Shown: piece by piece, positions 10,849 to 22,851 of the stretch
Layout: every line of letters starts with the position of its first letter
How positions within the stretch are numbered: the first letter of the stretch is position 1
Origin: Gigaspora margarita
Taxonomy: Eukaryota; Glomeromycota; Glomeromycetes; Diversisporales; Gigasporaceae
Reading direction: 5' to 3'
Assembly: GCA_009809945.1 (NCBI GenBank)
Contig: WTPW01000705.1
Span: forward strand, 37,460 to 101,459
DNA: 64,000 bases
The notes under the pieces: model-generated
The model's database searches: none
The model's input: the letters and a program-made list of their open reading frames with translations, nothing else
Told to the model about the DNA's origin: nothing
Position numbers and translations under genes: made by a program

Positions 10849-12645
10849 TTAAGAAAAACGACAATAAAGAGAAAATAAAAATGTGTAAATATAGGGGCGT
10901 AGAGAAGTTGCCGAGTTAACATCGGTTTCATTTTGTTTGCATAATGCGGCTTTTGAAACTCCAGAAGCATCGTCCATACCAGCAGCTTTTCGATAATACT
11001 CAAAAGCTTTCTGGTCATCTTTTTTAACACCACTTCCATGATAATAACATTCACCAACATTATATATACCAACAGCATTCTCCATCTCTGCAGCTTTTTG
11101 ATAATAAATGAATGCCCTGTGTTCATCCTTTTCAACACCAATTCCATTTCGATAACAATATCCGACACTATTTGTTCCAAAAGCATGACCCATCTCTGCA
11201 GATTTTTTATAATAAAGGAATGCTTTATGTTCATCTTTTTTAACACCAATTCCATTTTCATAACAACTGCCAAGCGCAAATGTTCCATCAACATCCTTTA
11301 ACTCTGCAGATTTTTGATAATATATGAATGCTTTATGTTCATCCTTTTCAACACCAATTCCATGACGATAACAATAACCAACATTATATGTTCCATTAAC
11401 GTTCCCCATATCAGCTGATTTTAAATAATAAACAAAAGCCTTATGTTCATCTTTTTCAACACCAACTCCTTCGTCATAACAATATCCAACATTATAAGTT
11501 CCACTAGCGTTCCCCAATTCTGCAGATTTTTGATAATAAATGAAGGCCTTACGATCATCTTTTTCAACACCAATTCCTTCTTCATAACAATAACCAACAT
11601 TATATGTTGCACTAGCATCCCCCATCTCAGCAGATTTTAGATAATAAATGAATGCTTTATGTTCATCTTTTTCAACACCAATTCCTTCGTCATAACAATA
11701 TCCAACGTTATATGTTCCACAAGCGTCCCCCATTTCCGCCGATTTTTGATAATATATGAATGCTTTATGTTCATTTTTTTCAATTCCAATTCCATGACGA
11801 TAACAATAACCAACACTATTAGCACCACTAGCATGGCCCATATCTGCAGATTTTTGATAATAAATGAATGCTTTGTATTCATTCTTTTTAACACCAATTC
11901 CATTTTCATAACAATTACCAAGTGCAAATATTCCGCTAGGATGGCCCATCTCAGCAGATTTTTGATAATAAATGAAAGCCTTACGATCATCTTTTTCAAC
12001 ACCAATTCCTTCGTCATAACAATAACCAATATTATAAATTCCACTAACGCTTCCCATCTCAGCAGATTTTTGATAATAAATGAAAGCTTTATAATCATCT
12101 TTTTTAACACCAATTCCTCCGTTATAACAATAACCAACATTATAAGTTCCACTAGCGTCCCCCAGTTCTGCAGATTTTTGATAATAAAAGAAAGCTTTTT
12201 GTTTATCCTTTTTAACACCAATTCCATGACGAAAACAATAACCAGCACTATTAGTTCCACTAGCATGGCCCATCTCTGCAGATTTTTGATAATAAATAAA
12301 TGCTTTATGTTCATCTTTTTCAACACCAATTCCATAACGATAACAATGTCCAACACTATTTGTTCCACTAGCGTGTCCCAACTCAGATGATCTTCGATAA
12401 TAAATGAAGGCTTTATGTTTATCCACTTTAACACCAATTCCTTCATCATAACAGACACCAACGAAATATATTCCTTCACAATCACCCGTATCAGCAGATT
12501 TTTGATAATAAATGAATATTTTATGTACATCACTTTCGATTCCTATCCCATTTTGATAATAAAATTCCGGGTCATCAGAGTCCATTTCTTTATAATGAAT
12601 CAGATTATTATAAATCTTATTCATTTTACTTTTTAAATATGCCAT
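10849..12645 (-). CDS. Sel1-repeat protein, 15 tandem repeats
   Basis: A single 598-aa ORF from ATG at 12645. After about 27 leader residues it contains 15 back-to-back 36-residue Sel1-like repeats (about residues 28-567), each with the pattern YxxGxxYxxGxGVEKDEHKAFIYYQKSAExG. Sel1 repeats form helical-hairpin solenoids that act as adaptor scaffolds in protein complexes; the partner is unknown. Neighbouring repeats are close to identical even at the DNA level (108-bp period), pointing to recent unequal exchange or conversion. There is no signal peptide or catalytic domain. The short tail after the array (from about residue 568) is cysteine- and aromatic-containing and unlike the repeats. No intron is needed. 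The long open frames on the opposite strand and in frame 3 are shadows of the repeat. Family certain; function unknown. Confidence 0.93.
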   Translation of the reverse strand: MAYLKSKMNKIYNNLIHYKEMDSDDPEFYYQNGIGIESDVHKIFIYYQKSADTGDCEGIYFVGVCYDEGIGVKVDKHKAFIYYRRSSELGHASGTNSVGHCYRYGIGVEKDEHKAFIYYQKSAEMGHASGTNSAGYCFRHGIGVKKDKQKAFFYYQKSAELGDASGTYNVGYCYNGGIGVKKDDYKAFIYYQKSAEMGSVSGIYNIGYCYDEGIGVEKDDRKAFIYYQKSAEMGHPSGIFALGNCYENGIGVKKNEYKAFIYYQKSADMGHASGANSVGYCYRHGIGIEKNEHKAFIYYQKSAEMGDACGTYNVGYCYDEGIGVEKDEHKAFIYYLKSAEMGDASATYNVGYCYEEGIGVEKDDRKAFIYYQKSAELGNASGTYNVGYCYDEGVGVEKDEHKAFVYYLKSADMGNVNGTYNVGYCYRHGIGVEKDEHKAFIYYQKSAELKDVDGTFALGSCYENGIGVKKDEHKAFLYYKKSAEMGHAFGTNSVGYCYRNGIGVEKDEHRAFIYYQKAAEMENAVGIYNVGECYYHGSGVKKDDQKAFEYYRKAAGMDDASGVSKAALCKQNETDVNSATSLRPYIYTFLFSLYCRFS

Positions 12646-13657
12646 TTTAATCGTTTAAATATATATATAAAAAAAAAAATAGAGATATATTTATAATAAT
12701 TTACAGAATTTTATAACACTATCGAGTGAAACACAACTTATTAAGGGTGATATTTCGTGAATTTTTGAGTATCCAGACTCTAAAATTCAAATCGAAGTAT
12801 ATTGTATATGTTATTTTATGGTAAAAATAATGCTTTTTATGATTTTTCGTCGTTTTTGTAATTTGTTGTGTTTTAATTTGTTTTTTTTGTTGTTGGAATG
12901 CAAGATCATTTGTAATGTTAAAAGCGTTGAAAACCTAAATTTATATAAAAAAAATTGCAATTATCACGACAGTCTAATTTTTGTATGACGATTTGAAATT
13001 GCATGGTTTCAAAATAAGCTATATTTGAAATATAAGGGTATTATAGAATTAACGTATTTTGGAAATTTTAAAAATAGAATATCAGGATTAAAATGATACA
13101 GAATATTTCACCAAGTACTATGAACGGGAATAATATTGAAGATTAGATTCATGAATTTAAATGATAGTCAGTTAATCTCAGATCTGATTGGTAATGCATT
13201 TAAAATTTGTAGCATAATATTATAAAGGATTTAAGAACTTATTTTCTTGTTTTGGTTTAAGTAATTACGTACATGATTTTATTAGTTTATATTATATAGA
13301 TTTGCCTTAATCCGTGAAGTCAATCAATTTTTTCAATATTAAAACATGGAATCTTATTGGTTCATTGATCTTGACGAATCATTATTCTAATTTAATCAAC
13401 TTTGAAATTTGAATGTCTGAATAAAAAAGAAATCATATTGAAAGTTAGAACCTTTTCAACGATCAAACATCCTACCATTCTCTAAGGCAGCATGTTCGAT
13501 TAAAATTCAAAATTTTAATTACCTAAAAAAATAGTTACATTAAGCTAAATTATTTTATTCAATAGATTTTGCAAAAAAATATATTATGCTCTTCATACAA
13601 TATGCATTAAAAAAAAAAGTTTTTGATACGTGAATGCTATTTTAAATTTTAGTGTAA
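12646..13657. other. Upstream region of the Sel1 gene, no further gene seen
   Basis: Less repetitive and slightly less AT-rich than the rest of the left side. It should hold the Sel1 promoter; no discrete element could be pinned down. Confidence 0.4.
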
Positions 13658-13791
13658 TGAGGGGTTTCAAAATTAACAAATCAGTTGCGTATTTCGAAAA
13701 TAAAGTATGATTTTTTAAATAGCGTTTTTTTACTATATTGAATTATAAATCGGAAAAATAAGATTTTCTAGTTTTAATTTTGAAACCCCTA
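13656..13791. mobile_element. ~135-bp inverted-repeat element
   Basis: Ends AGGGGTTTCAAAATTAA and inverted AGGGGTTTCAAAATTAAAA, with AT-rich inner sequence. Target duplication not resolved. Confidence 0.5.
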
Positions 13792-13954
13792 ACAGCTAAT
13801 AAATATATTTGCACAACAAATTAACATGATATTTTGGGAAGTTAAAATTAAATGTAAAATTATAAATGGTTCATAAATAATTGTACTTTTATGACAAATT
13901 TGGTTACATTTAATGTTTTGTTAAATTTTTAGAGTCAATGCTAGCTAAAGATAT

Positions 13955-14345
13955 AGGGATTCACTGACAATCACTTCATAAACCCTACAAATTATCTATG
14001 CAATGCACAGACAGGTTTATTTCATAGATTTTTATTACACCAATAACTCATTTTATGGACAACGACAGTTCCGACATATCATTTCACATAAAAGTTCTTT
14101 TTCTTAGAAATTGCATTAACTTTAACTTTAGATCTAAACTTATCCTAATAAATGACAATGACTAGAATTACTTTGTTTATGGAATGTATTGTCTGTGAAA
14201 TAAATTATTTATGAAATGAACTGTCAATAAAATAAACTGTCTATAAAAATGAACTTAAAGAATTGATTGTCTATAAAATGAACTTTTCTGTGAACTAATT
14301 GTCAGTGAAATAAGGCGTCTTAGAAGTGATTGTCTACATGAGCAG
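13955..14345. mobile_element. Element with repeated TAGACAGTTCATTTTAT-like subterminal motifs
   Basis: Ends GACAATCACTTCATAA and inverted GACAATCACTTCTAAG. At least eight copies of a motif like TGTC.ATAAAATGAAC occur, inverted on the left half and direct on the right, spaced about 20 bp. Iterated subterminal motifs are typical transposase-binding sites. Confidence 0.55.
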
Positions 14346-14425
14346 CATCTAGCATAGTTTGTGGTTTACTGATTTTGCTGATCATTTCGTCATAATAAAG
14401 TCATTAAAGTAACGATTTGCAAAAG

Positions 14426-14829
14426 CAGGGCCGATGATTTTCTGCATTGCCGCAGAAATCACGGAATTAGGTTGTAAACACGGAATGTATTAAGAATAGC
14501 ACGAAATTGCCGCAGAAAGTAGGGATTTATAAATTATTTAGATTTTTTTTATATCTGATGTGTACAAGGTTCTAAAAATATAACTTCCGAAACGTTCCGA
14601 TGTAGAAATAAATAAACCTGAAATACGAGCGTGGTCGGGCGAAAATTTTTGCGAAATAATCCGAAGACTAAACGACAAGTTGATTGCAGAATATTCAAGA
14701 TTTCTGTATAACCAACACAGATGACCAACACAGAATTCACGCAGAATATTATGCACGGAAATTCTGCAGAATTTGAATTTGTCACGGACGGAATTAACAA
14801 TTTATCACCGCAGAAAATCATCGGTCCTG
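14426..14829. mobile_element. 404-bp hAT-like MITE with GCAGAA/CACGGAAT motifs
   Basis: Termini CAGGGCCGATGATTTTCTGC and inverted CAGGACCGATGATTTTCTGC. Subterminal CGCAGAAA, TGCAGAAT and CACGGAAT recur about ten times. The CAGGGCC start resembles hAT ends, but no 8-bp duplication is visible. Small ORFs inside and just after it (14538-15053) are not convincing genes. Confidence 0.65.
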
Positions 14830-15485
14830 GTCTTTGTGTAAATCAACCAACCGGAAGGAGACAAAAACAAAAAAAAAAAAAAACGCAAGAACATAAAAAC
14901 GGCAGTCCAAACCTGTCTTGGGCCATTAATAAAAAAATGTCGGGAAGGCAATTTTACTTATATGTCTGTTCTAACTCTAAACCCGACCCTAATGCTAAAC
15001 AGCTAAAATTTCAAAAAATCACGTGGGTACATGGCTTTAGCCATCCCCTATAACAAGTAATTCGAAGTAATTCGAAGTTATATGAGAACTATTTTTGAGT
15101 ATTATAAAAATTTATTTACTTTTTACCTATCGTTCTTTTTTTTCCTACTTTTACAATTTCGCGAAGATTTCTACTAACAATTTTATTTATTTATTGAGAA
15201 AGACGAATATGAGGATGTTCTATTAGTTTTTCGATCTTTGCTAACGTTTCTTTTGGCCTAGTCATCTTAGATTCAATACTTGGATAATGCCATATTAAGT
15301 TTTGGTAACATTCCCATAGTTTGGATATTTAGTAGTTATTGGTACTCAGTCTGCGATTATACATCGAAAAAAAAATTGATTAACACAGTATCTAAGGGAA
15401 AATTGTTAGTAATAAGTTTGCTATTTTGTCTTTATACTGTAATATAGTCTAAAATATATTGAGGGTATTGTTGTTTTTTTATGTA
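14830..15485. other. No gene seen
   Basis: Contains an A-tract and a weak telomere-like run (CTAACTCTAAACCCGACCCT) near 14970, like those in other elements of the window. Confidence 0.4.
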
Positions 15486-15687
15486 CCGTACAGCGCGGAC
15501 ATGGTACCCCGGATACGATACATTCCACGGGCAAAATCCAAGTTAGTACCCGGGTATTATACTAAGTGATTGTCATATGAAAACTTTTTTTACATAGGAT
15601 ATACCCGCTGGGTATTTTACATTCAACCATATAATTTTTTTGGGAGGGTACTTTGATGTGGGGGGTACCATGGTCCGCGCTGTACGG
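15486..15687. mobile_element. 202-bp MITE with GC-rich termini
   Basis: TA|CCGTACAGCGCGGACATGGT on the left with an inverted near-copy on the right and TA at 15484-15485 and 15688-15689. The ends are far more GC-rich than their surroundings. Another element with related CCGTA ends is at 26322-26556. Confidence 0.8.
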
Positions 15688-15689
15688 TA

Positions 15690-17420
15690 TATAGTGAAGT
15701 GATTTGGCAATTTAATAAAACTTTGAAAGACCAAAAACGATTGTTAATTTTTTGTTTCATGATTTTGATTGGTTTTTTAGCAAAGTAATTGTGTATAGGC
15801 GCGTAATAACTCGCAGATGCGCGTTATTTCGAGATTTTACGCGTTATTTTGGAACGCGCATGCGCGATAATTTGAATTATCTGTCTTATTACCCAAATAA
15901 CTTTGGTTATTGGATATTTACATCCAAAATAACTATATATTACTGGGAAGTAAACAGACACGACAAAATCTTGATTTTTTTTTATGCCAACTCATATTTT
16001 AAAGCTACTGTACTGGATTTAATTTTATTAAAAGAAATTGTACTTTGCACGCGCTGAGATCATTGTTGCAACTTTAGGGCGACTGATTGATCATGTACGA
16101 AATTTACCCTAAACACTTGAAATTTTGATAGTGGATGATGCTGGTCGGTTATTTATTCTCATAATTATGTTTTCTTTGGCACGGTAATTTTAATTTAATC
16201 TATGATTTTTTACTCCAAAAATGTTGAAAGATGGTTTCTCTGCTGAGTCAATTGAGATCTTAAAAAATTATCAAAATCTAATTCATCTTTTACTGACAAA
16301 GGCAATTATAGTAAAGCTGATATAGGAATTTATTCGTATAGGAGAACATTGCGAGGAAAATCGGTCTTCTGCTTCATGTAAAAAAAATCTTCTATCGTAT
16401 AGCAACAGTTCATAAATTAATTTTGGTCTTTTGGGTTTAAAGGCTACAAAACTTTATCCCAAAAATAAGCATGAAAATTAAGTTTAAATTATATTGTTGA
16501 TGAAATCTGAACCTATTTTAATATGAAATTTTAAAATCTTTTTGGAGTAGTTTTTTTTTTTTTTTTTGCATTTTTATATTTTTAAGGAATGGACTAGGAT
16601 CCAAAGTTAGGATTTATAAATGAGTATGTGAATTTTATTAGGGTTAGTATTTTAATCCGTTGTTATTATCATACGGGAGAGCGACAGACAATAACGCCGA
16701 AGTACATCATGATAGTGATTGAGTCATTATACCCCAGCAATACTAGATATTAACTCAACTTACCCCTTGAGCAAATTAGCGAAAAGGGGTGAAGGTTAGA
16801 AGGAATAACAACTTAAATAAATTAATGATACAATAATTTAATCGATCATGAATCACACAGTTCACGATGAAGCAATAACTAATTAGTAAACCAAGTAAAA
16901 CAAATCAACAAAACAATAATATAGTAATTAGTCAATATAACAAAAAATTCGATATAATAAGAATTCTACTCAAAACTTTATTCTAAAGGAGAAATCGCTC
17001 AGATAGAACCAGAAGATACAAGAAAAGCGAATACAATGGTCTTTTATATTTTAATACATTCATCGAGTCAACTTCTTCCGCCATTACTAATACTCATTTC
17101 CCTCAACACCAATTAAACTTCCCTCGCATCATTATTTGGATTAAGACTTTTCACCCAAAACATTAATCGCCAATATTAGCAACGCGGTATAGTCGTTAAA
17201 AAGGTTGGGTACTCTCATGTATTGGGGATTATACCCTAACGCGTCCATAGTATATCTCAGTACAATAAATTAAAGAATGGCGCCATAATTAGCTAATTAT
17301 TACAATTATATTTATTACATATTATTACATAGTTGATATAGCGAAATCCACAAAATAAACAAGTTTGGACACATACCTTAAGATGTCTTTCAATTTTGTT
17401 TAATACGTTTAATTAATTTA
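15690..17420. other. Long stretch without a recognised gene
   Basis: A CpG-rich patch of inverted GCGCGTTATT motifs lies at 15795-15870. 16655-17250 is the least AT-biased block and has a short hairpin ACCCCTT/AAGGGGT (about 16763-16791). I considered a solo LTR there but found no matching ends. Confidence 0.4.
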
Positions 17421-17424
17421 ATCA

Positions 17425-19865
17425 ATAATATAAAGAATACAGATTTTTACTTATAATGATTATAATGAATTTGCTAGCTCGGGCTTAACCTTGTCATATT
17501 TTTATAATTAGCAAAAAAAAAACCATCTACGCACCTTGCGATATGCAAAAACAATAAAAACCATCTACGCACCTTGTGATACGCAAAAACAATCGAATTA
17601 TAAATTATCTTGCTAATTATCTAAAAACCAATCAAATTATCGCTGTTTTCGAAATGGTTGAGAATAGCAGGATCACAAAAAAAAAATTTTTTTTTTGCGA
17701 ATACTCGAATACTTGGCTACCTTGATACATTGATTCCCAATTTACATTTATGCAGTGTAATTTGCCAATGTCAATACTCATACTACTCATACAATTGTTA
17801 ATATTTATACAATTGTTAATGCGTATGATAATTATAAATCTAAAATATATATTCCACTAGGAACGTACGTATGCATAGGATTCGATTATCAATTCTGATT
17901 TTTTTTTAATCGATTTACAATCCTAGCACTATATCGTTATGCGTATTATGCGTAATAGCTACTTTGTTACCCAACGTAAAAATTTTTTTCCTTTTTTTTT
18001 TGCTTTTGCAAATTACTTTACTACCTTGTAATTATTTTCGATCAAATTTTTAGGATTTCGCTATTTTAATATACATTTATTATTATAATTGAATTAAGAC
18101 AGTATTACAATTCAAAAGATTGAATTAACAAAGCAGTGTATCAAACAAGTAAATATAATGGATACAGAATTTAACAGATGAATAGGCCAATGGCGAGTAA
18201 GCAAATGTTTGAGAGCAAGCGAATGAATAGGGTGGGTAAATGTAATAAGGTGAGTAAGCGAATATAAAAAATTGGTATGTGGGCATAGTAGATGGGTAAG
18301 GTAAATTTTATTAAGAAATGTCGGTGAGAAGTGAGTGCGTAATAAAATGTAATGTGGTGGGTAAGTGAATTAATAGTAGGTAAATAAATGTTGGAATAAT
18401 CTAATGTGATAATGGGAAATAAAATAATAAATAAATAGATTAATATAATAGATTAATGAATGACAAATAAATCGAAATAATTAAATATAATTGCAAGCAT
18501 GTGACATTTATTTGGAAGCATCTGACCGCTAGCAGAGTACATCGGTGCGATTGATGCACAAGGCGAGATTGGCTATGCTCCGGAAATAGCAACTTCGATT
18601 TGCGCCGGGTATAACCGTCATTAGCATAATTCGTAACACGTATCATCAGCCGGTGGTCTCCCACACTGCACAAAGCAGGCCGACTGGACATGAAGTAAAT
18701 AAACGGCAAAATGGCAGAATTTCACCTGGGTGGGTGGGTCCGGGTGCGAACTCGCTTTTCGTAATCGCGAATTGTTCGGTCGTGTGCAGATATATGATAG
18801 CATTGTTATTAGTCATTATTAATTAATAATTCCAAATAGAGCAATTGATTAAATGACACTTATCTGAAGCATGTGCTCATGCGACCTAGACCTATTCCCA
18901 ATTTATCCGGATGACCGCCAAACCAGCTTTTGACCGGTTGCATGAATTCGGGAATTAGCAGGCGTGTCCAGCTTTTCGATCTGTTGAGCTACGTCAAATA
19001 TAATCATGTTTTATGCGGATAAGCGAGAAAAACTTTTACTCGGAAGATCTAGCAACCCTGCTAAAACTCGATAAATATGAAGATTTAGAAAAGAATTATT
19101 GAATTAGTTGATCTCAAGCACTTCTCAATTACTGCGCTTTTCAAATAATCATAATATAAAAAAAAGTATTGTACACTAGTACTAGTACAAGTACTTGAAT
19201 ATCTAATAAAGCACAAATGATTCTTAGCTGATTATTTTTTGAAGCAAAAAAAAAAAAAGACCGATGCGACATAGTCATATAACAGATACGATAATATTAT
19301 ATTTGAACAAAAATAGCTGTTAAAAATAATTAGCAGTTATAATATGTGGAAGTATAAAAAAAAAATTTTAGTCACCGTTACAGAACAAAAGTAGCAGCCC
19401 CAATAAAATAAAGTGCTATTTCTGAATTGCAACTAGTTATGTAATTGTTTTAACGATGAAGTTCTAAACTTGTTTAATGATAACAATTACATTGCAAAAA
19501 AACAATTTTTTTGGTTTAATGATAACAATTACAGAGTATTCGAGTATTCGCAAAAAATTTTTTTTGTAGATCCTGCAATTCTCAAAAACAGCTATAATCA
19601 AGTTAAAGTTTATTTTTATTTTTATTATTACAATAAATAGAAATAATTTGATTAATCTGATCGGTTTTTAGATAATCAGTAAGATAATTAATAATTCGAT
19701 TACCCTTGCGTATCACAAAGTGCGTATATGGCCGGAGGTGTTTTTTTTTTTTTTTCTAATTATAAAAACATGAGACCGCGTTGATGCGAGCTAGCAAATT
19801 CGGTATAATCATTATAAGTAAATCTGCATTCTTTATTACATAATGTCCAGATTAATCCGGGCCAT
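17425..19865. repeat. Long inverted arms around a GC-richer core
   Basis: 17425-17715 and 19540-19865 are inverted copies (anchors ACTTATAATGATTATA, GAATTTGCTAGCTCG, GCGAATACTCGAATACT, GATAATTTAATTCGATT-like). The left arm has a ~45-bp tandem duplication (ACCATCTACGCACCTTG, 17519-17600). The ~1.8-kb core includes a GC-richer block (18500-18800, 18860-18990) whose small ORFs I do not trust. Possibly a degenerate transposon with ~300-bp inverted ends. Confidence 0.5.
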
Positions 19866-20816
19866 TATTCAAAAATAACGCCTCCAAGTGCTTATGCGGT
19901 AAATTATTATTATACATTAGGTTGGTCATTTTGCGGATCACAAGGTGTACAGATAGCCGGATATTTTTTTGTTTAATTAATTAATTAATAATTAGATAAC
20001 CAATTCAATCACTTCTCAGGTTACAAGGCGGATAAATAGGTGGCATTTATAATTAAAATGTGAATTATTACAAGTTGCAATTCGGTAATAAAAAAAAAAA
20101 TTGTAACAAAAATTGATTTGATTTACGTAGCGAGTTTTACTAGATTGTGATCCGGATTCTATCTTTTTCTGTTATTTTAAAATAATTAAATTAAAATAAG
20201 ATAATGATAAAATGGGGTTTTTTTTTGACGAAATACAAAGTTAATTCAATCTTAATTGCATAATGTGCACCACAATTGCCATATGTTTGCAAAAAAAATT
20301 GTTTATAGTAAATCATAGTATTGTAGAATTCAATGATAGCAGGTTTCATAGCAAAATTTCACAATAAATCATGATAGAATTTACGACTATGATTCAACAC
20401 AAACTAAATCAAAATGAATTCATTCATCACTGTACAGGTTTTATTTTGATTTTAATTATTTTTGGTAGTTCTATTCTATTTTGAACTTGTGCTAACTGGA
20501 TATTTGATTGGCTTTGTTAGCAAAAAAGAAAAAAATTCATTACTTATTTGTGGATTAGACCAGTTTTATCTTATTTAATAAATATTATTGGTGCTTTTTC
20601 GTTCTATTTTTTGAATTTGGGCTAATTACATATGACATTTTTTTATTGGTAATATTATTGTTCATTACAAATCTATAAAAAAAAATTTGTAATGGGAAAT
20701 AATTGAATGAAAAAATTTAAGTTTTGAATTAGTTTAGCTACGTATTGAAAAAAAAACTTGTGTAAAAAAATTAGACCATATCGAATTTCTGTTAAATATA
20801 TAAAGGCAAAAAAAAA
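19866..20816. other. No gene seen
   Basis: AT-rich. A diverged partial copy of the arm sequence (GCGGATCACAAGGTGTACAG) is near 19930. Confidence 0.35.
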
Positions 20817-21205
20817 AATTTTTTTTTTGCTCGCGAGACTCATATATGCATACTAATAATAATGTTGCTTTTACTAATTTTATCATTTTATTTATTTATA
20901 GTTAATTATTGTTTTAATGATTTGTTTTATTTTGTATTGTTGATTTTTAGCACACTAAGGGATGGTGTGCTGAAGACCCGACGGAGGTAATAAATTTGTT
21001 ATTTTTGAAAGTTTGATCCTTATATATTATTTGATAACTAATCATTTTACTTATTAAAATTAAAATTAAAATTAAAATAATAATTATTTATAAATATTTG
21101 TTGGATAATTCATGGATTCTTAACAGTAAGCTAAATTTTTTTTTATATTTATATTTTGATTTTGTAAAAGTATGCATATATGAGTCTTAGCAAAAACCGA
21201 TAAAG
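20817..21205. mobile_element. ~390-bp inverted-repeat element
   Basis: GACTCATATATGCATAC near the left end is mirrored by GTATGCATATATGAGTC at about 21172-21188, each next to an A/T run and TTTTGCT. The centre has a short hairpin AGCACAC/GTGTGCT at about 20950-20972. Confidence 0.55.
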
Positions 21206-21467
21206 CAAAATAAATAAAAAAACAAATAAATAAAAAACAAAGCAAAAAAAAAAACAACTAAAAAAATAATCAAATCCAAAAAAAAAATAATCAGATGTCA
21301 AAAAAAAAAAATCAATTTAAAAAAAAAAAGTTGAAATCAACAAAAAATTTACATGTATTGATCAAATTGCAATTTTGATTATTATTACATTTAAAACCAT
21401 AGTTACAAACAGAAATTTGTTAAAATTTTTAATATTAATTATATAAAAACATAAATTATATGTATTA

Positions 21468-21950
21468 CTGTATGTGTTTGAAAATAAGCTACCTTTTTTT
21501 TTGACAAAAGTAAATTGATTTTGGTTAATTGTAAATAGTTGCTATATAGTAAAGTCTAGATTATAATATGTAAATCGATAATTATCGATTAAGTAAACTT
21601 GTTTGAAAGGTCAAAATACATATATTCTAAAATTTTTATTAAAATTGAAGAAATCTTTATTATTTGACTTTTTGATTTTACATTCGTCGAATTTATTTTT
21701 TTAAAATTAATTTTTCGTCTAACGTAAATATTGAAAGTTAAATAATAAAATGTTCTCTGATTTTGCTAAAAATTTTAGTATATGCGTATTTTGATCTCCT
21801 GAATAAGTTTACATAAGCGATTATAATCGATTTACATAATAAAATTTGACTTTACTATGTAACGACTATTGTCGATCATGGGGTAGCTTATTTGTGGGTC
21901 TAAAGAAGGGGTTGCTTATTTGGTAATAGGCTATTTTTGGACACATACAG
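21468..21950. mobile_element. 483-bp Tc1/mariner-type foldback element
   Basis: TA|CTGTATGTGTTTGAAAATA and inverted CTGTATGTGTCCAAAAATA, with TA at 21466-21467 and 21951-21952. The inner halves mirror each other (AAGTAAACTTGTTTG, TTTTGATCTCCTGAAT). Reference copy for 10013-10460 and 58519-58850. Confidence 0.75.
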
Positions 21951-22167
21951 TATTAAATGAGATATAAAAGCTTTAATCCAGTTTCTATACATATAATTTG
22001 CATCTTAAAATAGCTATGTGTAGGTATCAATGCACACATGTGAATTAATATTATTTTGGAACAATATTTTAGTCATATATATTTTTGTATACATTATACC
22101 AAAAAATAAATTATGGTTTAAAATGATATTGAGATTGTTATAAAGTAGTTTATTTCAATTAAATCAT

Positions 22168-22310
22168 TGTAGGTTTTATTGATTTAAAATTTTAGTTTAT
22201 AGAAGATTATTTGTAGGTTTTATTGATTTAAAAAAGTTTATAGAAGATTATTTGTAGGTTTTATTGATTTAAAATTTTGGTTTAAAGTATTTAATATGTG
22301 ATCAATTGTT
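22168..22310. repeat. Three ~43-bp tandem units
   Basis: TGTAGGTTTTATTGATTTAA is repeated three times, the middle unit slightly shorter. Confidence 0.7.
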
Positions 22311-22851
22311 AATTTATTATATTTTTTTTAATAAGTATAAAGAAAATTTAAACTAAAAAACTAAGTTTATAAATATTTACTATTTAATTTCTTTTTATTT
22401 ATATTAATTTAGTAAGTATAAAAAATATTTATTAATCAGTAATTTATATTAATTAATTAATTATTTTTATAAAATAGAAATACTAAATAAATAAATTAAC
22501 ANAACAATAAATTTATAAAATTTTATTTTATAAAATATTCTATGAACTAGTACAGGATTATTTTTAAAATTTAATTTTGATCAAAACTATTAGAGCTAGA
22601 TTTTCATTAAGCACTAGATTATTTTTGAATCTGGAACTATATATTGTTGCTAGTTTTTATTTAAAGTTTCAAACCAATTTTAAATTTTTCTTATAAATTT
22701 TTTTTTTTAAATAAATTAAAAATAAAAAATCTTTATAAATTTAAATATATCAATTTATCAAATAAAATATATACAAATGTTATAAAATATTTAACTAATT
22801 GATAACTAATTATAACTTTTGATAGTGATATCAAAATAATTTTCAAAGCTT

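Noticed and set aside
11038-12636. Long opposite-strand and alternate-frame ORFs over the Sel1 gene
   Set aside because: They follow the 108-bp repeat of the real gene and translate to low-complexity IIFFNTNS-type text.
14721-15053. 110-aa plus-strand ORF
   Set aside because: It crosses a MITE end and an A-tract; no family features.
16655-17250. Solo LTR of a retrotransposon
   Set aside because: It begins TGTTATTATC-like and is compositionally distinct, but no matching TG..CA ends, duplication or second copy could be found.
18440-18803. Small ORFs in the GC-richer block
   Set aside because: Overlapping frames, no intron support and no domain; reported only as part of the core between inverted arms.
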